64,000 nucleotides of DNA from Methylophaga sp. UBA3192 (GTDB taxonomy: Bacteria > Pseudomonadota > Gammaproteobacteria > Nitrosococcales > Methylophagaceae). The notes under the pieces were generated by a model, which made no database searches, was not told the DNA's origin, and saw only the letters and a list, made by a program, of their open reading frames with translations. Position numbers and translations under genes: made by a program. The stretch spans positions 1 through 64,000 of the forward strand of contig DEXE01000007.1 in assembly GCA_002363955.1 (NCBI GenBank), in the 5' to 3' direction. Of the stretch, positions 53,425-62,539 are shown in pieces; positions within the stretch are counted from its first letter, which is position 1, and every line of letters begins with the position of its first letter.

Positions 53425-54585
53425 TCAGTCAAGCAATAGATTCATTGAGGCTTGATTGTAAACCACCCCATTGATAAGTATTTCAAAGGTGTGCCGGCCA
53501 CTGTAATACTGTCTGGTAGTGAGTTTTAAAAATCCATGTGACTTACTCAGACGAATACTTTCTCTTGCCAGTAACTCGATATTTTTCCATTTATATACTT
53601 TTGCAGTGGTCGTACCGTTGGCTTTAACGTGCCATACACGATAGTCCACGACCAATACCTGGGTTTGATCTGCTGCAGAATGTATTTCGGCCTGCAGAAC
53701 CAGCGATTCCCCCAGTTTTAGCTGTTGCTCAGTGAGAACTAAATCAACCTGGACTCGAGGCTTCTGAGTGAATCCCAGTAATGGAAATACTGCGGGCTCC
53801 CCCGCTTTAATAAGACTGCGGAGACCATGACGAATAATCCAGCGGCGTTGGGCTGTTGAATCGTTTAACCAATCACCACAAAGCTCAATAACCTGTTGGG
53901 GATGATCTTTACTGATATCGTTCAGATTGTTGGCGACCGATTTTTGTACATAGCGACTATGATCATCTTTGAGATAATTAAGTACCGTAAATATTGGCTG
54001 GGGATTTAGTTTCAAGGCTGTTAAATGCCCTCCCCAGGGCAATCTTGGTCGCATTCCCTCGGAAGCCAGTCTTCGGACATGCTCATCAGCATCCTGGCTC
54101 CATTGCAGCAGGTGATGATAGGTTAACTCAAAATGCTGGTCGATATAGGGCCTGATAGCAAATTCAGCGGTAAACAGTCGAGTCAAATGACTTAATAAAT
54201 CCAATGCCGTTTCAGGCTGATGCAATCCTTGTTTGCCAGCATAGTCGATTAATGGCCATGCCATAAAACTGTACCAGCCCTTATTAATATTTTTATCTGG
54301 CCAGTTGTCAGCAAGCTGTTTGAGCCATTTAGCCGTGTCTGAATAATCCTCAATTAATAATTCCGTTAATACCGTGCTCAGGTGGCTGACTCGGCTTTTA
54401 AGCGGCTTAGCTTCCAGATCATCAGTCGACTTTTGTATAAACTCATCTGCCGGAAAAGACGGCTTATATTGTTTGATTAACCGGGCTAGTATTTCGATGG
54501 ATCCGGCATTGATATGATCTTTCAATAAAGGTGCTGCATTGGTTTCAGCCGGCATATCAGACTTTTCCATATGTATTACTCGCAT
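53425..54585 (-). CDS. alkC: AlkC-type DNA alkylation repair glycosylase with Ig-like tail
   Basis: HEAT-like-repeat DNA glycosylase: helical repeats through residue 290 (RHGLRSLIKAGEPAVFPLLG), with DADEHVRRLASEGMRPRLPW in the DNA-facing region. Residues about 295-386 are beta-strand rich (KPRVQVDLVLTEQQLKLGES), matching the immunoglobulin-like extension of some AlkC proteins. It should excise N3-methylated purines/pyrimidines without base flipping. AlkD is the alternative but lacks this tail. Start uncertain: an ATG 15 bp downstream is equally possible. Confidence 0.82.
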   Translation of the reverse strand: MRVIHMEKSDMPAETNAAPLLKDHINAGSIEILARLIKQYKPSFPADEFIQKSTDDLEAKPLKSRVSHLSTVLTELLIEDYSDTAKWLKQLADNWPDKNINKGWYSFMAWPLIDYAGKQGLHQPETALDLLSHLTRLFTAEFAIRPYIDQHFELTYHHLLQWSQDADEHVRRLASEGMRPRLPWGGHLTALKLNPQPIFTVLNYLKDDHSRYVQKSVANNLNDISKDHPQQVIELCGDWLNDSTAQRRWIIRHGLRSLIKAGEPAVFPLLGFTQKPRVQVDLVLTEQQLKLGESLVLQAEIHSAADQTQVLVVDYRVWHVKANGTTTAKVYKWKNIELLARESIRLSKSHGFLKLTTRQYYSGRHTFEILINGVVYNQASMNLLLD

Positions 54586-54596
54586 ATTTCAGACAT

Positions 54597-54628
54597 AAAA
54601 AAACCGTGGTATAAAACCACGGTTTTTT
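54597..54628. terminator. Terminator between alkC and the sorting-signal gene
   Basis: AAAACCGTGGT / ACCACGGTTTT stem with a short loop and T-runs on both strands; ends the minus-strand gene at 54652. Confidence 0.88.
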
Positions 54629-54651
54629 ATTTTACGGTATTTACGAGAGGT

Positions 54652-55401
54652 TTAAGCTTGTTGTAATTTTGCTCTTCTACGCAGAGCTATAAAGCCCATT
54701 AAACCAGAACCGAATAACCATACTGCTGCAGGTAAAGGCACTGCAGATGGCATTGAAGTAAATTGGCCAAGCAATTTAACTGTTTTGTCTTTACCTTCTT
54801 TCAGGAAGATTTCATCCACCAGTTTAATACCATGTTTGGTATGAATCCCAAAGCCGGTCAATTCAAAGAAATAATCTGTGCCTTCGTGACTTAAAAACTT
54901 CGTCGGTACAGAATTCAGGAAAGTGATGCTGTCACCTTCAGGATTCACTGTATTATCAAGTGAAAATCCATAGGTAAAGGTTTCAGAAAATAAAGACGGA
55001 CTACTGAAATCAAGAGTCAGTGCTAAATCAACACTTTCAGCTTGAGTGCCAGAATAAATGATACCGTTATTGAAGTTTAGATATCCCGCAACAAAAGTCT
55101 GATTAACCTCAGTATTAAAACCAGTATTGTAATAAGTTAACGAACTTGGGTCTGAATATTGAGCAACCTTATCTTTCGTGTTGTAACAGAAAAAACCGTG
55201 ACAAACCTTGTTATATTCGTAAGTATAGTGAGTCAGAGCACCTTCGCCCCATGTAAAATGGTCAGTACCAACACCTGAAGTAACCATACCGGAAGGACCA
55301 GTAGGATTTTCAAAAGTGCCTGAAGTACTGCCCTGGAATGTAGCGGCATTAGCGGTTAATGAAACAGCTAAAAGTGAAACAAAAAGTAGCAAATTTTTCA
55401 T
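54652..55401 (-). CDS. Secreted protein with VPLPA exosortase sorting signal
   Basis: Signal peptide (MKNLLLFVSLLAVSLTANA), about 200 residues of beta-rich sequence (LDFSSPSLFSETFTYGFSLD), including KVCHGFFCYNTKD with two cysteines, then SAVPLPAAVWLFGSGLMGFI and RRRAKLQQ. The tail matches the VPLPA sorting class and closely resembles that at 34485. AAGGA precedes the ATG by about 6 nt. It stands alone with its own leader RNA and terminator, 50 kb from the exosortase. Choice-of-anchor or carbohydrate-binding function is possible, but not shown. Confidence 0.9.
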   Translation of the reverse strand: MKNLLLFVSLLAVSLTANAATFQGSTSGTFENPTGPSGMVTSGVGTDHFTWGEGALTHYTYEYNKVCHGFFCYNTKDKVAQYSDPSSLTYYNTGFNTEVNQTFVAGYLNFNNGIIYSGTQAESVDLALTLDFSSPSLFSETFTYGFSLDNTVNPEGDSITFLNSVPTKFLSHEGTDYFFELTGFGIHTKHGIKLVDEIFLKEGKDKTVKLLGQFTSMPSAVPLPAAVWLFGSGLMGFIALRRRAKLQQA

Positions 55402-55424
55402 AAAATTTCCTTTTCAGAAAAAAA

Positions 55425-55490
55425 GCAACCCGGCTGTCTTTTCATTAAGACCCGTGGTTTTCCGTCTCTTGGTTCACACCAAGGTTGGCA
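55425..55490 (-). promoter_or_regulatory. Cyclic-di-GMP-I-like riboswitch (GEMM) leader
   Basis: Minus-strand order: GCCAACC, then hairpin CUUGGU-GUGA-ACCAAG with GNRA loop, AGACGGAAAACCACGGGUC, hairpin UCUU-AAUGAA-AAGA, then CAGCCGGGUUGC. CAACC pairs with GGUUG to close the fold. The layout matches the leader at 35050-35119 and the GEMM-I consensus. U7 follows directly, so the closing helix plus U-run may act as the terminator. 23 nt before the gene start. Confidence 0.75.
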
Positions 55491-55651
55491 CTCTGTATTA
55501 ATATTATTGCGGCTCATACTTTGAGCAACGGTGCCTATATTAGAGAAAAAAAACCTGAAAACCATTGTACCTTGGTACTATCAGTCACTTTTTCGCGTAC
55601 TTAGTCACATTCTGAGATATTTTTAAAGGTTTATTCACCCGAATCTTTTAT

Positions 55652-56980
55652 TCATTTTTTGAATAAAGCTATGGATTCAACATGACTGGTATGTGGAAAC
55701 ATATCCATGATGCCTGTTTGCATGAGCGTGTAACCATATTGATTGACTAACTCTCCGGCATCACGAGCCAACGTTGCCGGATTGCAGGATACGTAAACAA
55801 TAGTTTCGGCCCCCAGATCAGCAATTTGACCAAGAACTTCTAAAGCGCCACTCCTGGGCGGGTCCAGTAATACTTTGGTGAACCCGGCTGTTGCCCATGG
55901 ATAGTCTTTAAGTTGGGTGACAGTCAGATCAGCCATTTCAAATTCAGCATTATCCAAACCATTGAGTTGCGCATTACGTTGAGCATGCGCCACCAGCGAT
56001 TTATCACCTTCGACCCCAACCACACTGCTGACACGCTTAGCCAGAGGTAGTGTAAAGTTGCCTAATCCACAAAATAGATCCAGAACCCGATCTGTTTCCT
56101 GCAAATCCAGTAATTCAATCGCCTTGGCAATCATTTTATGGTTGATACCGGCATTTACCTGGGTAAAGTCGCCCGGTGCAAATTCCAGTCTGAGCCCTTC
56201 TTCAGGAGCATAGTGCAATTGTGGTGCTTCCGGCCATAACGGGCTGACGGTATCCGGCCCACCCGGTTGTTGATATATCCATAAATCATGTTGCTGACCA
56301 TAGTGGATTAATTTCTGTATATCGGTTTCGCACAATGGATCCAGATTACGGAATACCAGTGCAGTGTTGGCATCATCCATTGCAACTTCGATTTGGGCAA
56401 TACGGTTGTAGGCTTCCAGTCCGGCAATCATTTTGCCTAGTTCTTCCAGACGTAAACCCACCCGAGGGTCGAGGACTTCGCATTGAGATAGTTCAGCCAG
56501 ATATGGTGATCCCTTTTCGCGGAAACCAACCAGAACTTTTTCTTTTTTTGTCACATATCGAACACCCAGACGGGCTTTTCGCCGATAGCCCCATAATGGC
56601 CCAGTTAAGGGAGCCAACCACTGCTCAGGAGTAAGCTGACCAAAATGCGAAAGTTGCTCCTTTAAGGTATCTTGTTTCAAGCTTAATTGGGCTTGTGGAG
56701 ACATGTGCATCAGACTGCAGCCACCACACACACCAAAATGCCGGCATTTAGCTTCAACGCGATCCACGGAAGCATTTTCGACAGAAATCACTCTGGCCTC
56801 ATCGTATTTTTTATGCAGCCGGGTATAGAGAAAAGACACGTTCTCACCAGCTAGTGCACCATCAACAAAAACCGTTTTGCCTTCAATTCTGGCAATGCCA
56901 CGACCATCATGTGAAAGACTCTCGATATTTGCCTGGACAGCTTCAGTAGGTAGCCGTTTTCTTTGATTACGTCGTGCCAT
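55652..56980 (-). CDS. rlmD: 23S rRNA m5U1939 methyltransferase
   Basis: 442 residues: TRAM domain (VQANIESLSHDGRGIARIEG), four-cysteine iron-sulfur site (CRHFGVCGGCSLMHM), SAM-binding VLDLFCGLGNFTLPLA, and the catalytic cysteine in VSCNPATLARD. Methylates U1939 of 23S rRNA. Standard length. Single gene with its own stop region. Confidence 0.95.
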   Translation of the reverse strand: MARRNQRKRLPTEAVQANIESLSHDGRGIARIEGKTVFVDGALAGENVSFLYTRLHKKYDEARVISVENASVDRVEAKCRHFGVCGGCSLMHMSPQAQLSLKQDTLKEQLSHFGQLTPEQWLAPLTGPLWGYRRKARLGVRYVTKKEKVLVGFREKGSPYLAELSQCEVLDPRVGLRLEELGKMIAGLEAYNRIAQIEVAMDDANTALVFRNLDPLCETDIQKLIHYGQQHDLWIYQQPGGPDTVSPLWPEAPQLHYAPEEGLRLEFAPGDFTQVNAGINHKMIAKAIELLDLQETDRVLDLFCGLGNFTLPLAKRVSSVVGVEGDKSLVAHAQRNAQLNGLDNAEFEMADLTVTQLKDYPWATAGFTKVLLDPPRSGALEVLGQIADLGAETIVYVSCNPATLARDAGELVNQYGYTLMQTGIMDMFPHTSHVESIALFKK

Positions 56981-57015
56981 TTGTTCAAACCTGTTTAAAT
57001 TGGATAGTCATAAAA

Positions 57016-57049
57016 AAAGTCCGGTTATGCCGTGGCACAACCGGACTTT
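57016..57049 (-). terminator. Terminator of the ydbH-ydbL unit
   Basis: AAAGTCCGGTT pairs with AACCGGACTTT, loop about 12 nt; seven T follow on the minus strand, just beyond the ydbL stop. Confidence 0.88.
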
Positions 57050-57064
57050 CCAGTGATGAGATTA

Positions 57065-57661
57065 TTATTTTTGCTTCCAACTGCCACCTTGTTGGAACCA
57101 CCAGCCTTTAGCTGCGTTACTTATCCAGCGTCTGGCAAAGGTTTCCTGGATATCTGATTCCCATTCAGGATGACCATTGGCGCGGGCAATTTCAGCATAT
57201 AACGCTTTGCGATCCTGATTCTCTTCTGCAATCAGTGTATTAACAGTATTGCGATCTTTAAGCGGCACGGCTGAAGCTTCTCGTAAGGTAATCAAACCGT
57301 TACTGGTTAAGCCAATTGCTCCGGTTTGATAAAACGGATGTAAGCGCTCATGACGTTGTTTCATTTTCGCCTGTAAGGCATTAATGGCCGGCGAATTAAT
57401 ATTGATATTAGCTTCTGCATGGGCAGGTGACACCATCCAGTTCAATACTTTTAACGCAACAGGAGTATTGTGGTTTACTTCACTGGTCTCCTTCTCCTCA
57501 GGCGCACTCGGTTGCGGTTGGGTTTCCCGTCCCCATACATCTTCAATAATTCTGTCTGCGGCTTTTTCAGCGGCAGCAGCAGGGAAATAAATATTGATGG
57601 TGACGCAGGAAATCAGCATCAAGCCCGCTGTAGTGCCCATTAACCATTTAAATAAACGCAT
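57065..57661 (-). CDS. ydbL: YdbL-family (DUF1318) lipoprotein
   Basis: 198 residues from the ATG with AAGGA 7 nt upstream. The leader LMLISC makes Cys19 a likely lipid site. From about residue 85 the DUF1318 region appears: NININSPAINALQAKMKQRH, GAIGLTSNGLI, then YAEIARANGHPEWESDIQ and GWWFQQGGSW. Usually found with YdbH and a small YnbE, together helping TamB/YhdP-type phospholipid transport; no YnbE-size gene separates it from ydbH here (11-bp gap). Confidence 0.8.
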   Translation of the reverse strand: MRLFKWLMGTTAGLMLISCVTINIYFPAAAAEKAADRIIEDVWGRETQPQPSAPEEKETSEVNHNTPVALKVLNWMVSPAHAEANININSPAINALQAKMKQRHERLHPFYQTGAIGLTSNGLITLREASAVPLKDRNTVNTLIAEENQDRKALYAEIARANGHPEWESDIQETFARRWISNAAKGWWFQQGGSWKQK

Positions 57662-57672
57662 TAGACTTTCCT

Positions 57673-59736
57673 TTATTGAATGACCGGTCCGTCGCTCTGA
57701 CTGACCGCTTTTAATCTGGCAATTAATTCCGGCCAATCCACCTCCCGGGTGTAGCCGACTACATTAATCCATGGAGGCAGACCGCCACCTTTGACAATAT
57801 AGTAACCCTGCTCGGTTGCTTCGATACCATCCATTTGACAGACCGAATTCATCAACCGACAACTTAGACCAATTTTCTGATAGGAAAAATCTTCAAACAA
57901 GCCCATAAAGCCCCGCGATAAAATCGCACTCGGACCACCACCTATCTGCGAAATATTATTCACTGCACGCTGACTGATTCGGCGGCGCCCAGGATCCTTG
58001 TCCGGCGTCATAAATACCGCATCAAATTGCACGGGTTGCCAGTTGGATAAGCGAAGATTATGTATTCGCCCGTTAATTTTGCCGCTTATATTACCAAAAT
58101 CAAAGGTACTGGTGAGTGTCTGTAAGTCCAGACGGTTTATATCAATATTCGCATAAAGCTGAGGCAGGCTTCCAAACGGCTGTTGTAAACGAAGATCTTT
58201 TATTACCGTTGTGCCATCAAATAACTTCAATAACAGCGCCCCATCCACACTGATGATCTCGTCAGCATAACTGACTTTTGGAATCATACCGGATAATTTT
58301 CCCTGCAGTTCAGGCCAGCCCAGCAAACGGCTTAGCTGATCCATCGAAACCGGACTTAATAAGCCCTGAAACTGCCAGCGTGTTCCCTGTTCTTCTGCCA
58401 GACTTAATTGAAAATTATTCAGTGTTAATTCACCGTCCAGAATTGGTAATAACAAACTGTCGGTAAACTGAATCTGATTCTGACTGACTTCTGCCTGCAA
58501 TGTTGAGCCGCCCAAAGGCATCGATAAAACTGATGCGGATTGCCAGCTTAATATGACCGGCAATACCGCCGTTTGGTTGGTCCAGGCCATTTGCCCTCCG
58601 AGCCTGTCAATGCTGAATCGCCCAGCCTCATCTGCCAAACTGACTGACTGCAGATCCACTATGAATTGATACTGCTCATTGTCCCATTGGATATCGGCAT
58701 CAAGTTGCCCGCTTGCCTGCAAGTGACTCAGCGAGGATCCCGGAATAAACGGCTGCAGCCAGTCTTTATACAATATGCTTATGTCACTGCTATTCAGATC
58801 CATTTTCAGGTGTTGTAATTGCGTATTTTGCCCCTGCAATTGTCCCGCTGCCTGAACAGATTCTCCGTGTTCAAACCGCAGCTTTTGTATCTGCCAACGT
58901 TGTTCGTTGAAAGAAAGTTGCCCCTCACTGCTTAGCATGACGGGCTGTTCAGCCAAATCTAAAAATATGGGTTCAAAATAGGCCTGCCCATCATCGACAG
59001 TCAGGGTTTGTTCCCAGCGCCAGCTTCCCGACTCGGCTTGCAGTTCCAGCGTGAGCTGCGCGTCTACTGTTTCTGCTACATAACGTCCACTGGGGTCAGA
59101 AAATCCGACATTACTTAGTGCGCCGGTAACCGAAGCTGATGTCAGATTTTGCTGCTGGCCTTTTAGTTTAGCCTCAATATCGGCGATGACATTAACATTC
59201 CATTGTGAAAACAGATTAAGCTGTTGCTGGTTAATATAGGGGCTGACAACACGCATCAGGCTCGCCAGTGCAAGTTGCTGTCCGGTTAGCTCAGCTTGCC
59301 AGTCGCCTTGTTGATAACTGGCCTGAATGGATAATTGGCCTTGCTCAATCCGAATGTTTTTAAGTGAAAGCTGATAATTGTCTTCTTCGACCTGGGATTG
59401 AACGCTAAACGATAATTTTTGACTGCCCCATTGTGCATGAGTGAAGTCGACTTGACCGGCCTGACAGTCAATTTGTCCGGATACCCAGCGTAGCGTGTCA
59501 CAATGAAGTCTGACATCTGATAATCGGCCAAAAGGTTCAGCTAACTGAACACCGTTGGCAGTGGCGCTAATAACCAACCCCGTGGTTTTTAAATCAATTT
59601 CCACTTGCAAACCACTGATATCAACCTGTTCGCTTGACCAGTTACCAATCTGGATTGATACCTGTTCTATTGCACAGACCGATGTGGCTGCTACGAGTAA
59701 CAAAACCGTTAAAAACAGGGTCAGTTTATTTTTCAT
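57673..59736 (-). CDS. ydbH: YdbH-like AsmA-family protein
   Basis: 687 residues, shorter than typical YdbH (about 880). An N-terminal membrane/signal segment (LTLFLTVLLLVAATSVCA) is followed by extended beta-rich sequence ending with WQPVQFDAVFMTPDKDPGRR and GLFEDFSYQKIGLSCRL, as in the YdbH C-terminus. Such proteins form a hydrophobic-groove bridge for phospholipid movement between membranes. GAGG precedes the ATG by 5 nt. The next gene, ydbL, follows by 11 bp. Confidence 0.78.
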   Translation of the reverse strand: MKNKLTLFLTVLLLVAATSVCAIEQVSIQIGNWSSEQVDISGLQVEIDLKTTGLVISATANGVQLAEPFGRLSDVRLHCDTLRWVSGQIDCQAGQVDFTHAQWGSQKLSFSVQSQVEEDNYQLSLKNIRIEQGQLSIQASYQQGDWQAELTGQQLALASLMRVVSPYINQQQLNLFSQWNVNVIADIEAKLKGQQQNLTSASVTGALSNVGFSDPSGRYVAETVDAQLTLELQAESGSWRWEQTLTVDDGQAYFEPIFLDLAEQPVMLSSEGQLSFNEQRWQIQKLRFEHGESVQAAGQLQGQNTQLQHLKMDLNSSDISILYKDWLQPFIPGSSLSHLQASGQLDADIQWDNEQYQFIVDLQSVSLADEAGRFSIDRLGGQMAWTNQTAVLPVILSWQSASVLSMPLGGSTLQAEVSQNQIQFTDSLLLPILDGELTLNNFQLSLAEEQGTRWQFQGLLSPVSMDQLSRLLGWPELQGKLSGMIPKVSYADEIISVDGALLLKLFDGTTVIKDLRLQQPFGSLPQLYANIDINRLDLQTLTSTFDFGNISGKINGRIHNLRLSNWQPVQFDAVFMTPDKDPGRRRISQRAVNNISQIGGGPSAILSRGFMGLFEDFSYQKIGLSCRLMNSVCQMDGIEATEQGYYIVKGGGLPPWINVVGYTREVDWPELIARLKAVSQSDGPVIQ

Positions 59737-59800
59737 GGGCGCCTCTGTTGTGACTCTGAAAAATCAACAGACCCTCGTGGATATCCCGTCGTGGCGGACA

Positions 59801-60688
59801 TTACTCTGCAGGGAACACACCCGTGGAAAGGTAACGATCACCACGGTCGCAAATAATACAGACGATTACCGCATTGCTGACCGTTGCCGATAAACGTAAT
59901 GCCGCAGCAACACTGCCGCCTGATGAAACGCCACAGAAGATACCTTCTTCACTGGCGAGTCGACGCATCGTTTCTTCAGCAACCTCCTGCTCTATATCCA
60001 GCGTCAGATCAACTCTTTCCGGTTCAAAGATTTCCGGCAGGTAGGCTTCTGGCCAACGTCTGATGCCGGGAATTTTTGCACCGTCAACCGGTTGCACACC
60101 AACAATCTGCACCTCTGAATTCTGTTCTTTTAGATATCTGGATACCCCCATAATCGTGCCGGTGGTTCCCATGGCACTGACAAAATGGGTTACTTCACCT
60201 TTTGTATCACGCCAGATTTCCGGCCCGGTAGTTTCATAGTGTGCCAGGGGATTATCAAAATTACCGAACTGGTTCAGTACTTTACCCTCTCCCATCGCCT
60301 GCATTTGCAACGCCAAATCGCGTGCCGACTCCATTCCATCGGTCAGGATAATTTCTGCGCCATAAGCCCGCATTGATGCACGGCGTTCCTGACTCATGCT
60401 TTCCGGCATAATCAAAATCATGCGATACCCCAGAATGGCCGTGACCATTGCCAGAGCAATACCGGTATTACCACTGGTGGCTTCAATCAGTGTATCGCCC
60501 GGTTGGATATCGCCACGTTGCTGCGCATGACGAATCATACTGGCGACCGGCCGATCTTTTACAGAGCCTGCAGGATTATTGCCTTCCAGCTTGCCCAGAA
60601 TGATATTACTGGTCTCACCGGGAAGGCGCTGCAAACGCACCAGCGGTGTATTCCCAATAAAAGATTCAATCGTCGGATATTCAGCCAT
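59801..60688 (-). CDS. cysM: Cysteine synthase B
   Basis: PLP enzyme of 295 residues: SFIGNTPLVRLQRLP, then the Lys-containing PLP site NPAGSVKDRP, ATSGNTGIALAMV and the GTTGTIMGVSRYL loop, with GVSSGGSVAAAL near the end. Makes cysteine from O-acetylserine and sulfide or thiosulfate. It follows acpS, with only one base between acpS's stop region and its start. Confidence 0.95.
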   Translation of the reverse strand: MAEYPTIESFIGNTPLVRLQRLPGETSNIILGKLEGNNPAGSVKDRPVASMIRHAQQRGDIQPGDTLIEATSGNTGIALAMVTAILGYRMILIMPESMSQERRASMRAYGAEIILTDGMESARDLALQMQAMGEGKVLNQFGNFDNPLAHYETTGPEIWRDTKGEVTHFVSAMGTTGTIMGVSRYLKEQNSEVQIVGVQPVDGAKIPGIRRWPEAYLPEIFEPERVDLTLDIEQEVAEETMRRLASEEGIFCGVSSGGSVAAALRLSATVSNAVIVCIICDRGDRYLSTGVFPAE

Positions 60689-60689
60689 C

Positions 60690-61070
60690 TCAGCCTTCCA
60701 CTAATACAACGTAAGCGGTGGCATAATCGCCATCATCACTCAGACTGAGCATGGCCGTCTGAATATTTTTTTGGGATAATAATCGCTCGGCATAGTCATG
60801 AAATATCAGCTCTGGTTTACCCAGACTATTATTGCGAACTGCAATATGCTGCAGGCTCAGACCATCACGAAATCCAGTTCCCAGTGCTTTAGCTGCGGCT
60901 TCTTTAGCGGCAAAGCGTTTTGCCAGAAATGCTGCCGGTTGCTTGTTTTTTTGAAATTGCTCGAACTCGCTGGCATCCAGAATCCGCTGCGCCGCTTTAT
61001 CGCCGTATTTGTTTAACATTTCTGTTATCCGCGGAATATGCACTAAATCTGTGCCAATACCACTGATCAT
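60690..61070 (-). CDS. acpS: Holo-acyl-carrier-protein synthase
   Basis: 126 residues, the normal size: GIGTDLVHIPRI with the metal-binding Asp, and RFAAKEAAAKALGTGF. Transfers 4'-phosphopantetheine from CoA to ACP. Start overlaps the pdxJ stop by 4 bp. Confidence 0.96.
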   Translation of the reverse strand: MISGIGTDLVHIPRITEMLNKYGDKAAQRILDASEFEQFQKNKQPAAFLAKRFAAKEAAAKALGTGFRDGLSLQHIAVRNNSLGKPELIFHDYAERLLSQKNIQTAMLSLSDDGDYATAYVVLVEG

Positions 61071-61798
61071 CCGCGACGGGCTTCCAGCATCAATTGCTTC
61101 ATTTCACGAACTGCAGACTGAAAGCCAGTAAAAAATGAGCGAGCCACAATGGCATGACCGATATTGAGTTCAACCAACTCTTTAATAGCTGCAATCGGCT
61201 GCACATTGTGATAATGCAAACCATGACCGGCATTAACCTGCAGTCCCAGTGCATGAGCTTGTTCAGCAGCTTTACGGATAATTTTCAGTTCCTTTTTAGC
61301 TTCTGCAGCGGAACTGGCTTCTGCGTAACGACCTGTATGCAATTCAATCACCGGAGCACCGCAGGCAACAGCTGCTTCAATCTGTTTTAATTCCGGATCA
61401 ATAAACAATGAAACTGTTACTCCAGCTTCAGCCAGGCGAACGCAGGCATCATGCATACGTGATTGCTGACCGGCAACATCCAGTCCACCTTCGGTCGTGA
61501 GTTCCTCACGACGTTCCGGTACCAGGCAACAATCGGCTGGTCGATAATGTTCGGCAATGCTGAGCATTTCTTCGGTGACCGCCATCTCCAGATTCATTTT
61601 AGTTTGCAGAATATCCGCCAGCATTTTGACATCGCGATCCTGGATATGCCGGCGGTCTTCGCGTAAATGCAATGTAATGCTGTCAGCTCCGGCTTGTTCG
61701 GCTTCAATAGCCGCCTGAATCGGATCGGGGTAACGGGTACCGCGGGCTTGTCTTAACGTAGCCACATGATCAATATTGACGCCAAGATAAATCGACAT
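61067..61798 (-). CDS. pdxJ: Pyridoxine 5'-phosphate synthase
   Basis: 243 residues: LGVNIDHVATLRQARGTRYP, HLREDRRHIQDRDV, VNAGHGLHYHNV, the TIM-barrel signatures of PdxJ. Makes pyridoxine phosphate from 1-deoxyxylulose-5-phosphate and aminoacetone phosphate. Part of the recO-pdxJ-acpS string. Confidence 0.97.
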   Translation of the reverse strand: MSIYLGVNIDHVATLRQARGTRYPDPIQAAIEAEQAGADSITLHLREDRRHIQDRDVKMLADILQTKMNLEMAVTEEMLSIAEHYRPADCCLVPERREELTTEGGLDVAGQQSRMHDACVRLAEAGVTVSLFIDPELKQIEAAVACGAPVIELHTGRYAEASSAAEAKKELKIIRKAAEQAHALGLQVNAGHGLHYHNVQPIAAIKELVELNIGHAIVARSFFTGFQSAVREMKQLMLEARRG

Positions 61799-61810
61799 GA
61801 TGTTCCTTAA

Positions 61811-62527
61811 TTAACTGTTTTTAGTTCCGGCATAACGCTGCATTTCTGCAAACAACTGCCGGCTTTTCAGCGGTTTGCCATCTAAATAATAGTTTATTAT
61901 TAAACGCATAAGCTGCTTTGTTTCATTCAGGCTAGTCGGATCATTCAGATTTTCCTGCAACAGTTGTAACAAACTGGCACCTGAAATAATGCGCTTTGTG
62001 TCATTTACCAGACAAAGCTGCAACCCTTGATCAGGCTGATAGCTGTAATGCAGGTGCTGCTCAACCGGTTCACCCTGGCTGTCTGTGGTCAAATCCAGAC
62101 CATACCCCAAAGCTTCGAGCAAGCGCTTTTCAAAAAGTCTCAGCACCTGTTCCGCCTGGTCAGCTTCTTGCAATCCTTCCAATGCTTTCTGATAGGCCTC
62201 AAACACCAATGGTTCAGGTTGCTGTTGCATCAGCAATCTGACCAGTAATTCATTGATGTACAAACCACACAAAGTAGCATTTCCCTGCAACCAATAGGGT
62301 GCACTGATGGTTTCAACTTTACTGAGTGTGAGTAAATCACCACGACCAAACCAGTTCAACCACAATGGCTGAAATAATTGCAGAGGATTATTATGACGAC
62401 GTTTACTTTGTCGCATCCCCCTCGCCACCAGACTTAAACGTCCATAATCGGCAGTAAACACGTCCAGCAACAAGCTGGTTTCACGATAAGGACGTTGATG
62501 TAATACAAATGCCTGGGTGAATTCCAC
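61811..62527 (-). CDS. recO: DNA repair protein RecO
   Basis: 238 residues: N-terminal OB fold (FVLHQRPYRETSLLLDVFT, GRLSLVARGMRQSK) and helical part. Loads RecA onto SSB-coated DNA with RecR. The zinc cysteines of some family members are absent, as in E. coli. Operon with era and pdxJ. Confidence 0.95.
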   Translation of the reverse strand: MEFTQAFVLHQRPYRETSLLLDVFTADYGRLSLVARGMRQSKRRHNNPLQLFQPLWLNWFGRGDLLTLSKVETISAPYWLQGNATLCGLYINELLVRLLMQQQPEPLVFEAYQKALEGLQEADQAEQVLRLFEKRLLEALGYGLDLTTDSQGEPVEQHLHYSYQPDQGLQLCLVNDTKRIISGASLLQLLQENLNDPTSLNETKQLMRLIINYYLDGKPLKSRQLFAEMQRYAGTKNS

Positions 62528-62539
62528 AGGATTGCCTAA

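Noticed and set aside
55490..55560. Sigma-54 promoter before the second sorting-signal gene (GGCACCGTTGC)
   Set aside because: The GG and GC elements are too close together for a -24/-12 promoter.
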